Source of the DNA: Paenibacillus xylanilyticus
GTDB taxonomy: Bacteria; Bacillota; Bacilli; Paenibacillales; Paenibacillaceae
NCBI RefSeq assembly: GCF_013359935.1
Contig: NZ_JABMCB010000164.1
Location: 1 to 44,115 of the forward strand
DNA length: 44,115 bases
Direction of reading: 5' to 3'
Shown here: in pieces, positions 25,673 through 34,800 of the stretch
How the letters are laid out: each line of letters begins with the position of its first letter
Position numbering within the stretch: the stretch's first letter is position 1
Notes under the pieces: model-generated
What the model saw: the letters and a program-made list of their open reading frames with translations, nothing else
What the model was told of the DNA's origin: nothing
Database searches by the model: none
Position numbers and translations under genes: made by a program

Positions 25673-26041
25673 ATGCAAGATGGTAAAACGCATTTTTATG
25701 TATCCGTAACCCATAACCTCATTGAACAGACCAAGAACGAATCGACGCCATTTGAAGTCATGGTGGATGACGAAGAGTTAAATCAGCTTAAAGACCTGAT
25801 GAAAGTACTGGAGGGTGACGATGCCTATACGCTGCAGCGCGCCCCTGTACCCTACAAATCGGCAGACCACGATGAAGCAGCCGAACAATTTTCGGATGGC
25901 ATGACATTGCTGTACAGTTTTCTGTACGACCATGGGACCCCTGATACCCGGCAGGCCATTGAGAACATGAACGTGCTGCCCCGGCTGCAGGATACCGATT
26001 ACGATGACCCTGGGTATGAAAACTCACCGATGAATAAATGA
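25673..26041 (+). CDS. Protein of unknown function (122 aa)
   Basis: A 122-aa acidic soluble protein beginning MQDGKTHFYVSVTHNLIEQT. It has an N-terminal strand pair (THFYVSVTHN; STPFEVMVDDEEL), a helix LNQLKDLMKVLEGD, then HDEAAEQFSDGMTLLYSFLYDHG and an acidic, probably disordered C-terminus. TGGAGG stands 7 nt before the ATG. It is separated from the preceding gene by a strong terminator. No family recognised. Confidence 0.75.
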   Translation: MQDGKTHFYVSVTHNLIEQTKNESTPFEVMVDDEELNQLKDLMKVLEGDDAYTLQRAPVPYKSADHDEAAEQFSDGMTLLYSFLYDHGTPDTRQAIENMNVLPRLQDTDYDDPGYENSPMNK

Positions 26042-26048
26042 AACAGTC

Positions 26049-26095
26049 AAAAGCATGCGAGGCCGCATATCAAGCGGAACCGCATGCTTTTGTTA
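26049..26095. terminator. Bidirectional terminator
   Basis: AAAAGCATGCG (26049-26059) and CGCATGCTTTT (26081-26091) with an inner CCGC/GCGG stem, between converging genes. Confidence 0.85.
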
Positions 26096-26129
26096 TATTA
26101 TTAGAATCCTTGCAAAACCTGCGATACGA

Positions 26130-27200
26130 TCAGTCCAGACGAATCTCCTGACCTTTTTCCGCCGACTCGTAAATTCCGCATAACATCCTTGTCGAGGCAA
26201 CACCATCCGCAATCGGGCTGATCGGTCCAGTCCCGTTCAAGCAGCAATCCACAAAGTGATCGATCTGATTCTGAAATGCACTATGAATATGCAGCCCCGT
26301 GTTATCTGTTTGCGGCTCGATATTCAATATGGTGTTGTGTTTTTCCGTTACAATCAGTGTCTCTGGCTCCAGTTCGAATCCGCCGCGTTCTCCATACAGT
26401 TTCACTGAAGATTCATCTCCGCGTGCATGCAGCGTAAAGCTTACATCCACCGCAAGCGAAGCCCCGTTCTCAAAGCGGATCAACGCATTCGCCATATCTT
26501 CGACGTTATTCACGGCTGAACTGTAATCCGCCGCCTTGTAGAAAGAAAGTTCTTCGATATGAGCACGATTGCCGAGCTTCCGATACGTATTGCCACTTAC
26601 CGAGACGGGTTTCGGCCTGCCCATGAGATACCAGCATTGGTCAATGATATGTACGCCCAGATCAATAAGTGGACCTCCGCCGGAACGGTTTTTATCCGCG
26701 AACCAGCCTCCGGGATTGCCCAGACGCCGCAGAATGGATGCCTTGGCATAATACAACTGACCAAATTCCCCTGCATCGATAAACCTGCGCAGCATCTGCA
26801 TATTGTTATCGTAGCGCCGCACAAATCCAACGATAAAGGTACAGCCGCTTTTCTTCACGGCTTCCTCGATTCTCAGCGCATCTTCCACATTTGTAGCCAC
26901 CGGCTTCTCCAGCAGCACATGCTTGCCCGCCTCCAATGCGGCTATGGCGAATTCGGCATGCGTGTTGTTCCAGGTACAGATGCTGACTGCATCCACATGC
27001 GGGTCCTTCAGCATTTCCCGATAATCCGTATAGACGGACTGTGCATCATATTTCTGCGCTGCTGCTGCTGCGCGCTGTTCGTTCAGATCACAGATGGCAT
27101 AGATGACAGCATTCTCGTTTTTGGCGTAGCACCTCATATGCAGATCCGAGATGGATCCGGTGCCGATCATTCCGATGTGCAGCATTTTGCTCGTACTCAT
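26130..27200 (-). CDS. Gfo/Idh/MocA-family oxidoreductase
   Basis: A 356-aa NAD(P)-dependent sugar or inositol dehydrogenase-like enzyme. The Rossmann motif IGMIGTGSISDLH is at about residues 9-21, the conserved EKPVA (HVLLEKPVATN) at about 95-105 and the C-terminal domain motif GGPLIDLGVHIIDQCWYLMG at about 178-197, whose Asp and His are the catalytic pair of this family. The substrate is unknown. The ATG at 27198-27200 follows GGGAGG by 6 nt. It lies 40 nt downstream of the GNAT gene in the same direction, probably one transcript. Confidence 0.92.
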   Translation of the reverse strand: MSTSKMLHIGMIGTGSISDLHMRCYAKNENAVIYAICDLNEQRAAAAAQKYDAQSVYTDYREMLKDPHVDAVSICTWNNTHAEFAIAALEAGKHVLLEKPVATNVEDALRIEEAVKKSGCTFIVGFVRRYDNNMQMLRRFIDAGEFGQLYYAKASILRRLGNPGGWFADKNRSGGGPLIDLGVHIIDQCWYLMGRPKPVSVSGNTYRKLGNRAHIEELSFYKAADYSSAVNNVEDMANALIRFENGASLAVDVSFTLHARGDESSVKLYGERGGFELEPETLIVTEKHNTILNIEPQTDNTGLHIHSAFQNQIDHFVDCCLNGTGPISPIADGVASTRMLCGIYESAEKGQEIRLD

Positions 27201-27239
27201 TGTCGTCCTCCCTTCCTTTTTCCGGAACATCATTCTCGT

Positions 27240-27725
27240 CTAGTCTGCCCGCAGCATGCCTTTGTAAATACCAGGTGTTGAATTTTCGATCTTCACGGCA
27301 CCGAGCGTCCGGGCATAAAAATCTACTGGTCCTGCCGATCCGATGATCGCATAGGCATAACCATCTGCCTTCATCGCGTGCATGCAAGCCAGCAAAAGCG
27401 CTGTACCCACACCTTTGCCCCGTGCATCCTGATTCACCCCTGTTGGGCCGAAAAAGTTGCGGCATGTCGCTTCGTAACAGGCAAAGCCAATCATTTTTCC
27501 ATGTTCGAGGGCAATATAACAGGATACCGGCTGACGTGCAAAGGATACATCACACTCATCCACCCAGGGCTGGCTAAAATGCGATTTAACCCAATCCAGC
27601 ACAAGCTGCTTCTCCGGGGCGATGGCTCTTCGGATGACGATGGAGGATTGCTCCAGTTTCTTCAAACCACTCTCTTGCTCCGGTAAATCGTAGAGTGCTA
27701 CCAACATATCACTCATCTGATCCAT
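27240..27725 (-). CDS. GNAT-family N-acetyltransferase
   Basis: A 161-aa protein with the acetyl-CoA-binding motif A VNQDARGKGVGTALLLACMH (about 92-111), preceded by the strand IGFACYEA and followed by AYAIIGSAGPVDFYARTLGA, where FYARTLGA is the common motif B pattern. It transfers acetyl groups to an unknown amine. Starts are close together: ATG 27725 (4 nt after GGAG) and ATG 27716 (about 10 nt after AGAGG) are both possible. It is the first gene of a pair with the Gfo/Idh/MocA oxidoreductase. Confidence 0.85.
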   Translation of the reverse strand: MDQMSDMLVALYDLPEQESGLKKLEQSSIVIRRAIAPEKQLVLDWVKSHFSQPWVDECDVSFARQPVSCYIALEHGKMIGFACYEATCRNFFGPTGVNQDARGKGVGTALLLACMHAMKADGYAYAIIGSAGPVDFYARTLGAVKIENSTPGIYKGMLRAD

Positions 27726-27998
27726 TCCTCTCCTCATTGAATGTAATGATGCTTTTTTTCAAACAACTAAGCGGCAGGAAACGGACCACAGGTTGTACCA
27801 CTCACCTGAAACTTAACCGTATCCCACTGCCTGTAACCTGCAAATTGCCACATGTTGCAAATAATGAGCTGACACGCCACTCACATGACCAAGCGTTCAG
27901 GTGCAACAATTTACCAAGTTGTCCCGTCTGTAAGAATGAGCGCAGCCCTAATTAGGAGTTTACCGCGATATAACCAAGATTAGAAGGGATGATCAACA

Positions 27999-29075
27999 AT
28001 GAACAACAACATGAAAAAAGTAAGTGCCCTAATGGTCCTGTCCTTGGCCCTGAGCGGAGGAGCAGCATACGCAGCAACTCTCGACACGACACAGTCTGGT
28101 AACCAAACTTCCGTAACAACGGATAGTTCATTATCCGCAGCTGTAAAAGTGTCCGTGAACGGCACATCGATAGCTGATGGCTATTGGAATAAAGATGGCA
28201 AGGAAGCCATGATCGCACTGCGTGATCTTACGGATGCACTTGGCATTGAGTTGAAATGGAACAAAGAAAACAAGTCGGCCGAGCTGACAAAAGGCACCCT
28301 ATGGACACTCGTCACAACAGACAAGGATCAGTATTCCATCAATAAAATGCTGCTTACCCTGGGAACTGCCCCTCAAATCACCGATGGCAAACTGTTCGTA
28401 CCCGCTTCTTTTGCAGAAAAGGTACTACATACCCAAGTAAACACAACGGGTAACCAAGTCACGATTACAAATGAAGAGGACGTGAAAAACGTTACGGAGC
28501 GTGGTGTCATTACTGGAATCAACCCGGATCCGAAGTATCCATCCATTCATATCGGGGGTACAGGCACCGAGGGTCTGGTACTTAACCTTGGCGAGGATAC
28601 GGTCATCAAGTCTGCAGATGGCAAGGAGATCGCACTTGCCGATCTGACCATTGGCATGACTGTGGAAGCCGTACATGCACCAATCATGACGATGAGCCTC
28701 CCACCGCAAACACCAACCTACCAAGTTACTGTTCTGGATACCGTTTCTGCAGATGCTGAGGCACAACCCAAAGAAGTCCTCGGTACTTCCGGTACGATTG
28801 AAAATGTAAGAACAACAGAAGATCAGGTGACCCAAATCGAGATTTCTGGCACTCGTTTAACCGAAACAGCACCTGACCACGTCATCCTCAATATTTCGGA
28901 AGATACCAAGCTGGTAAATCAGAATGGTAAGGCCATCAAAGCAGAGGAACTGACGAAAGATGCAAAAGTCATCGGATTCTATAGTCCTATGCTGACTCGC
29001 AGTCTGCCTCCAATCGGAAATGCCTGGAAAGTCGTTTTGCAAACTTCCGATGCAGAGGTTGTACCATTTCAATAA
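27999..29075 (+). CDS. Secreted stalk-domain protein with duplicated C-terminal domain
   Basis: A 358-aa exported protein. A signal peptide (MNNNMKKVSALMVLSLALSG, cleavage near AYAA) is followed by a copper amine oxidase N-terminal-like stalk domain (about 48-160; VKVSVNGTSIADGYW, MIALRDLTDALGIELKWN, LFVPASFAEKVL). Then two similar domains follow: about 167-247 and 262-350. Each has the order G-x-I...I...L-N-L/I-G/S-E-D-T...G-K-x-I...L-T, then MTMSLPP or LTRSLPP and a final V-x-V/L-x strand. The duplication suggests a repeated binding or adhesion unit on the surface. AGAAGGGA precedes the ATG. The protein at the left edge of the window has the same stalk type. Confidence 0.82.
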   Translation: MNNNMKKVSALMVLSLALSGGAAYAATLDTTQSGNQTSVTTDSSLSAAVKVSVNGTSIADGYWNKDGKEAMIALRDLTDALGIELKWNKENKSAELTKGTLWTLVTTDKDQYSINKMLLTLGTAPQITDGKLFVPASFAEKVLHTQVNTTGNQVTITNEEDVKNVTERGVITGINPDPKYPSIHIGGTGTEGLVLNLGEDTVIKSADGKEIALADLTIGMTVEAVHAPIMTMSLPPQTPTYQVTVLDTVSADAEAQPKEVLGTSGTIENVRTTEDQVTQIEISGTRLTETAPDHVILNISEDTKLVNQNGKAIKAEELTKDAKVIGFYSPMLTRSLPPIGNAWKVVLQTSDAEVVPFQ

Positions 29076-29129
29076 GCTAAGCAACATAAGTAGTTAAATG
29101 AACGGTTCATTATACAGTTCATCATGCAA

Positions 29130-29182
29130 AAATAACCTGATCCAGTCTGTTCTAGTGCAGGCAGTGGATCAGGTTATTTTTT
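29130..29182. terminator. Bidirectional terminator
   Basis: AAATAACCTGATCCA (29130-29144) and TGGATCAGGTTATTT (29165-29179) form a perfect 15-bp stem with T-runs on both sides, between converging genes. Confidence 0.92.
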
Positions 29183-29189
29183 CCGTTCT

Positions 29190-29591
29190 TCATTCTCCTT
29201 CAGAATCCGTTTCAATCATGGCTTCTACCTCAATCTCGACCATTAGCAAAGGATCAATAAGTGCACTCACCTCAACCATAGTGGCCACAGGCTGGATCTG
29301 GCCAAAAAATTCGCCATGAGCCCTGCCTACTTCCTCCCAACGGGAGATGTCGGTCACAAACATGCGGGTTCTTATCACATGTGACAAATCTGCGCCGAGT
29401 TCATTTAATGCCTTTTCAATCGTTTGCAAAACAAATCTTGTCTGGGCATAAGGATCTCCCGCACCGACAACAACACCATCCTGCATGGCTGTTGTCCCTG
29501 CCACCTCGATCCGGTTCCCGATCCGGATGGCACGACAGTAACCTACAAGTGGTTCCCACGGAGAACCGGTAAATACCTGCTGTTTGCTCAT
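29190..29591 (-). CDS. RidA (YjgF/YER057c) family protein
   Basis: A 133-aa protein of the RidA superfamily, which hydrolyses reactive enamine/imine intermediates from PLP enzymes. It shows VAGTTAMQDG, AQTRFVLQTIEKALNELGAD, the substrate-binding Arg in VIRTRMFVTDI and the C-terminal VEIEVEAMI. Proteins starting 'SPWEPLVGYCRAIRIGN' are usually of a RidA subgroup distinct from the archetype, so the exact substrate is uncertain. The ATG at 29589-29591 follows AAAGGGTGG. Confidence 0.9.
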   Translation of the reverse strand: MSKQQVFTGSPWEPLVGYCRAIRIGNRIEVAGTTAMQDGVVVGAGDPYAQTRFVLQTIEKALNELGADLSHVIRTRMFVTDISRWEEVGRAHGEFFGQIQPVATMVEVSALIDPLLMVEIEVEAMIETDSEGE

Positions 29592-29697
29592 TGAGGCCAC
29601 CCTTTCTCTACTTGTCATTTTCGTGGATAATCTCTGCATTATAACAAGCAGGGAGTATTTCGCATACCAAAAATTGGGTTATCGATCGTTATGTAGA

Positions 29698-29752
29698 CAA
29701 AAAAAGCCCCGTGCATAAACCAACTGCTCAGCAAGTGGTAACATGCACGGGA
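29698..29752 (-). terminator. Terminator of the VanY-like gene
   Basis: GCCCCGTGCA (29706-29715) and TGCACGGGA (29744-29752) form the stem; eight A residues at 29698-29705 give the minus-strand U-run. Confidence 0.88.
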
Positions 29753-29794
29753 CTTATCACGCAGATGCAGGCGTCAACACATGAAACGCTCTGC

Positions 29795-30757
29795 CTACAG
29801 TTTAATATTAGCCTCATCAAAGTATTCCTCAAGTGTCAATCCGCTCTTCACAATGTCCGGTGCCAGATCGGTTCCGACATACCGAATGTGCCAAGGCTCA
29901 TAGACGTAACCCGTTATATCCTCCTCACCTTTGAGATAACGGATGACGAAGCCGTACTCTGCAGCGTGTTCTGCCAGCCACTGGCCTTCTTTCGAGGTTC
30001 CGAATACTTCTTCCAGCGCGTTACCTACACTCGGACTGGATACATCGATCGCCAGACCGGTCTGATGTTCGCTTCTGCCCGGCTTAGAACTCACACGGTC
30101 CGTGTATTCTTGACCTTTCGTTTTGACATTGTTGTTGTAGATGGAAACCTGACGCTCGTATGAACGGTAACCGGATACGGCGCGCAGTTCAATGCCGTCC
30201 GCCTCGGCCCCGGCAAACAGCTTCTCCAGCGCTTCTGCGGCTTCCTTCCGCATATGGCGCTTCTCATGAGGACCGTCGAAGGAAAACGGCACATTCGGCT
30301 CTACCAGATCACTTGGTTCATAGCCTTCAGGCAGGCTGCGCTGCTTGTTCACAATGACAGTCATCGCTTCTGCATTGGTTACGACGGATTGGCTGTCAAT
30401 CGTATTTTGCATAGCGCTGACGCTGCGCTGCTCCATCAGGGAGTCGTCCGTTGCCGTTTCATTGCCAGCATCCGCAGAACCTTGCTCATCATCCGTTGAA
30501 GCACTGCCGGAATCCTCGCTGTCACCAGATGGTGAACTGTCAGCTTCACCGTCTGTCTTGGCACCATCATCTCCAGTGTCCTCGGTTAAATGAACGGTCG
30601 TCCCGTCCGCCTCCTGTTGTGTACCGCCTGCCGCATTCAGATTCTGATTCTCCTCTGAACCCGAGCCATCCTGGCAAGCGGACAGCAATGCTCCGCATAT
30701 CATCAGTGAGGACAGCAATACCGCAATGTGGCGCTGTCTTCCTGTTCGTGATTTCAT
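29795..30757 (-). CDS. VanY-type D-Ala-D-Ala carboxypeptidase, lipoprotein
   Basis: A 320-aa M15B metallopeptidase anchored outside the membrane. The signal peptide ends in ALLSAC with Cys28 as lipid anchor, followed by a low-complexity Ser/Asp/Gly/Glu-rich linker (about 30-105). The catalytic domain has SGYRSYERQ, GRSEHQTGLAIDV (His231, Asp238) and EPWHIRYVG (Glu287, His290), the zinc ligands and catalytic Glu of VanY. It trims the last D-Ala from peptidoglycan stems. Alone it does not imply glycopeptide resistance; no vanHAX genes are nearby. The ATG at 30755-30757 follows TAGGAG. Confidence 0.93.
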   Translation of the reverse strand: MKSRTGRQRHIAVLLSSLMICGALLSACQDGSGSEENQNLNAAGGTQQEADGTTVHLTEDTGDDGAKTDGEADSSPSGDSEDSGSASTDDEQGSADAGNETATDDSLMEQRSVSAMQNTIDSQSVVTNAEAMTVIVNKQRSLPEGYEPSDLVEPNVPFSFDGPHEKRHMRKEAAEALEKLFAGAEADGIELRAVSGYRSYERQVSIYNNNVKTKGQEYTDRVSSKPGRSEHQTGLAIDVSSPSVGNALEEVFGTSKEGQWLAEHAAEYGFVIRYLKGEEDITGYVYEPWHIRYVGTDLAPDIVKSGLTLEEYFDEANIKL

Positions 30758-31035
30758 ATAAAAAACTCCTATCGCAAAATAATCATGACAAAAATTGAGT
30801 ACGCTCTGGGGCATTTCTTCCCCTGCGACAGTATAACATCAAATTGCATTGAAGCTCCACCTCTACAGACCTCACTGGCAGGGAATGACCCTCGCGTGAA
30901 GGAGGGTGTGCGGGCTATACGTCCGTTTTTCGGACGATTAGAGCTTCATCCCCATCTTTAATCAACAGATCCAGAATAACATTTTGGATAGATATCCTTT
31001 TCAAAACATGCTTATGCAGATGCCACACCACAAAC
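30758..31035. other. Intergenic region with a small hairpin
   Basis: No gene. CGTCCG-TTTTT-CGGACG (30920-30936) is a perfect small stem-loop without a following U-run. It probably also contains the VanY promoter near 30780-30830, which is AT-rich but has no clear boxes. Confidence 0.35.
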
Positions 31036-31066
31036 AAGCGAGGGTGATCTAAGATCTCCCCCGCTT
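31036..31066 (-). terminator. Likely terminator of the SNF2/SWIM operon
   Basis: AAGCGAGGGTGATCT (31036-31050) and AGATCTCCCCCGCTT (31052-31066) form a 15-bp stem with two mismatches just after the stop at 31078. The trailing sequence TGTTTGTGG is only partly U-rich. Confidence 0.55.
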
Positions 31067-31077
31067 CGATGCGTGCA

Positions 31078-31842
31078 TCATTTGGTTGCCGGGCTGTCCT
31101 TCTTCTTCTGGACAGCCTGCCAGATCCGCGCGGCTACACGCTCGCGGATCATTGTCAGCCCGGCTGCTACGGGTACTCCCGGCAGTAGCGCGGCCAGTTC
31201 CGGCGTTGCCGGGGGCTTGCCCGGCTGCGCCAAACGCACTTTCACGGCGCCGAAGCCAGGCCCCGGCTGGTGCATCGCGCCGTCTGCGGCCGCCTCGGCG
31301 ATCCATTCGCCGACGGCTGCGCCGCCTTCGCCGCCCCGCGCCTGCGGGCGGCCGGCTGTCTCCGCTGCGCGGCCCGCGCCGCTTGGATCATGGGCCAGCT
31401 CCTCTGCCCATGATCCAAGCACGCCGGCGAGCAGCGCTTCGCGCGGCAGGCCGGCGTGCGCCAACTGCAGCAGCGGCTCGGCCGCGAAGCGCGCAGCGAT
31501 GGCCTGCTCCGCGGCCGCAGCATGCGCGCAGTCCTCGCGGCCGCAAGTGCACGCCGCAGCGGTCGCAGCCGCAGGCAGCAGCCCCGCAAGCTCAGCCGGT
31601 GCGGGGCCACCGCGCAGCAGCGCGTACAGCGCCAGCGGCCGCTTGCGCAGCTGGGCCAGCACGGCCTCGCGTGCGGTTTCGCTAAGCTGCGGCAGCGTAC
31701 CTGTTACCGTGAACAGGCTAGCTGCTGTTCCGGCCTGATCCACGTCTGCTGACACATGTTGACGTGCTTCAGCAGACTCACTTACCTCTGCTGTCCATCC
31801 ATCGGGGGACATATGCAGCTCTACATTCCATTTTTCGCTCAT
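31078..31842 (-). CDS. SWIM-type zinc-finger protein, partner of the SNF2 helicase
   Basis: A 254-aa protein with the SWIM pattern C-x-C-x4-C-x-H (Cys98, Cys100, Cys105, His107; CTCGREDCAH). SWIM domains bind DNA or protein and are often encoded beside SNF2 helicases; in B. subtilis the pair is ywqA-ywqB. It is much shorter than full SWIM proteins such as YwqB and very Ala-rich. The coding region is far richer in GC (about 70% at 31130-31700 by eye) than its neighbours, with GC-ending codons. The ATG follows AAGGGGGA. It lies 46 nt after the SNF2 gene. A perfect 15-bp inverted repeat sits inside it. Confidence 0.7.
   Translation of the reverse strand: MSEKWNVELHMSPDGWTAEVSESAEARQHVSADVDQAGTAASLFTVTGTLPQLSETAREAVLAQLRKRPLALYALLRGGPAPAELAGLLPAAATAAACTCGREDCAHAAAAEQAIAARFAAEPLLQLAHAGLPREALLAGVLGSWAEELAHDPSGAGRAAETAGRPQARGGEGGAAVGEWIAEAAADGAMHQPGPGFGAVKVRLAQPGKPPATPELAALLPGVPVAAGLTMIRERVAARIWQAVQKKKDSPATK
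31381..31420. repeat. Perfect 15-bp inverted repeat inside the SWIM gene
   Basis: GCTTGGATCATGGGC (31381-31395) and GCCCATGATCCAAGC (31406-31420) are exact reverse complements around CAGCTCCTCT. The element is lower in GC than the surrounding island and is translated in frame as part of LGSWAEELAHDPS. There is no U-run on either side. Confidence 0.9.
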
Positions 31843-31888
31843 AACCTTCCCCCTTCCCGTTTATCGCCTACCAATGTATACATCAAAC

Positions 31889-34800
31889 CTATAACCACGT
31901 CTCACCCTGAAGTGAAATAAGTCCGCGCAGTTCGTCATCCGACATTTCGGTCAGCCAGTTTTCACCGGAACCAACCACCTGCTCGGAGAGTGCCTTTTTG
32001 CTCTCAATTAATTCATCTATGCGTTCTTCCAGCGTACCCTGACAGATCAGTTTGTGCACCTGCACATTGCGGTTCTGTCCAATTCGGAACACCCGGTCCG
32101 TTGCCTGATTCTCCACCGCCGGATTCCACCAGCGATCATAGTGAATGACATGACTGGCACGAGTCAGATTCAGACCCACACCGCCAGCCCGGAGTGATAA
32201 AACGAACAAAGATGGACCCTCGCCCTTTTGGAACGTCTCCACCATCTCGTCCCTCTGGGTCTTGGACACGCCGCCATGGAGGAAATAGGGCTCTTCCTCA
32301 TAACGCTGTTTAAGACGTGATACCAACAACTCCCCCATCGCTACATACTGAGTGAAAATGAGTGCCGATTCCCCGTTGTCCCGGATGGCATCAACCAGCT
32401 CCAGCAGGCGCTCCATTTTGCCGGATGCCTCCACCTTCGCATGATCCTTGCGGCTGCTGTCAGCCAGTACCGGATGATCGCAGATTTGCTTCAGTTTGGT
32501 GAGCGACGATAATACAATGCCTTTGCGGGCAATGCCGTTTCTGCCGTCAAGTCCACCCATCAGATCATCGACCACACGTTGGTATAGAATGGTTTGCTCG
32601 GGTGTTAACGAGCAGTACGATTTCAGCTCCAGCTTCTCTGGCAAATCCTTGCGGATGTCCGGATCACTTTTGAGCCTCCGCAGCATAAATGGCGAGACTA
32701 GTCGGTGAAGCTCCCGCAGTGACGCGCTGTTTTCTTCGGATGTCCCCATTCCTGTATAACGCTGACGGAACGATGAAGCTGTTCCGAGATACCCCGGATT
32801 GAGGAATTGGAAAATCGACCACAGCTCACTCAGGCGGTTCTCAACCGGCGTACCGGTCATGGCAATCCGATGAGGAGCCGATAAGCGCATTACACTTTGC
32901 GCCTGCTTGGTGCGATAATTTTTAATATATTGCGCTTCATCAAGGACCACGGTAGACCAATGCAATGATGCAAGATCCGGTCCGTCCCGGCCAGCCAGAT
33001 GATACGTCGTCAGTACGATATCATGGGCCTGTGCCTCGTCTTGAAATGCGCTCCCATGCAGTCGTTGTCCCCCATGATGGATGTACAGCGACAGATTCGG
33101 GGCGAATCTTTTCAGCTCGCGCTGCCAGTTTCCGAGCAGAGAAGTCGGGCAAACAATAAGTGCAGGCAGGTGTACATCCTGTGAAGGGATATCCTCGCCA
33201 ATCTCCAATGGATGGTCTGCCCCATACCTCTCATTTTCTCGCGCCTCTTCAGCCGCCGCCTGCTGCTCCTCATGTTTCAGGTCCAGCAGGCAAGTAATCA
33301 CCTGAATCGTCTTCCCGAGACCCATATCATCTGCAAGACATACGCCGAATCCAAGCTCGCGCATTGCAGACAACCATTGATAACCCCGCTCCTGATATGG
33401 CCGGAGCTCCCCGTGCAGCTCTGCGGGCACCTGCCGGGGCTCGATACTGCGAAGCACCTGTCCGTCCAGCAGGAAGGACAGCAAGCCTTCGGATTCCGCC
33501 CCAAAAACAGACAGCCCTTTCCAGGCTGCATCTTCACCTTCCTCTGCAGCCAGATGCAGCCATTCGGATAGCGGCATATATTGTTCTTCTTCTTTTTTCA
33601 TATAACGCAGAACCTGGCGAATCTCTTTGGTATCCACTTCGATCCATTCGCCGCGGAACATGACATAAGGTACGGTCGCTTCTGCCAACGCAGCAAGTTC
33701 CTCTGCTGTAACGGGTTTACCGTCCAGCATCGGCTCTGCCTTAAAGGCTACCAGCTGTTCCATCCCCAATGCATTCGGAGCACCAGGCGCCCGTTCAGTC
33801 CCACGATTCAGCATTTGCAACCGCAGCCCGGCACGCCGTTTTCCGGCACGACTCCAGCGGGATGGCATCAGCACAGTTATCCCTGCCTTCTGCAACCGAG
33901 GCACCGCATGTGTCAAAAATTCAAAAAACGGCTGCTGCTCCAGCTTCATTCCTTCCGGGCGTGGTTGAAGCAGGGCGATTTCCAGTTCAGGTGCCAATTC
34001 ACTGGCTTGACCCAGTGCCATCAACAGCTGCTCCGCCGCAGATACGTACCGTACCTTTCCCCGATCCAGGTCACGTTCGGGGTGGGCCCAGATGGTGCGT
34101 GCAGGCAATCTCAGTCCAGACTCCTGCGCACTATCTGCCCAGAAGGTTATTCCCCATAATGATTCGTGTTCACCAAGAGGGGGCTCAAGCCGCAGCACCA
34201 GTTTCAGCTCGCCTTCCGTGGGAGCTGTCTCCTCACTGCCCACGACCGGCATCTTCGTGCCCCCTGCTTCTTGCAATGTTTCGATAAGTTCTGCCATTTC
34301 CTCCGTTGGGCCCTGCACAGTCACGGGACGGAACATGGAAATCAGACTATTCCACCACAACTCGGCTACAGGAGAAGATCCACGCCGAAATTGAGTACGG
34401 TACCGGGACAAGTCGCTATCCATACTTTCAAGTTCCCCTGTTACAACAGCGTGAATCATGCCACTCATGAATGAAAATAAGACAGCAGCGCCAGCCTCCT
34501 CCCGCGATTCCGGCTCAGAGGAAGCATACGCACCAGGGGCAGACAAACCGATCGGCGGCATCGCTTCCGCCAGCTCGCGAAAACGCTCTACATCGGCTTC
34601 CTGCGATAGACGAGGGCGCCAAGTTCCTGTAAGCGTCTCTTGACCCGTACGCCGCCGCGCACCGGTTTTGGCCGCGAACTCAGCAGAAGGAGCAATCTCC
34701 CCGCGCAGCAGCAGTTCCTGTGTGAACTGTGCTGCTTTTATCCAGTAGCGGATCTCCTCCCCTGCCTGAATCCCTGCGGCCTTCAGTATGCTGTCATCCC

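Noticed and set aside
29795..30757. Vancomycin resistance locus
   Set aside because: Only a VanY-type carboxypeptidase is present; no vanH, vanA/B-type ligase, vanX or VanRS genes nearby.
31073..31738. Long plus-strand open frames opposite the SWIM gene
   Set aside because: They arise from the GC-rich composition, which removes stop codons in all frames; they lack a good ribosome binding site and meaningful domains.
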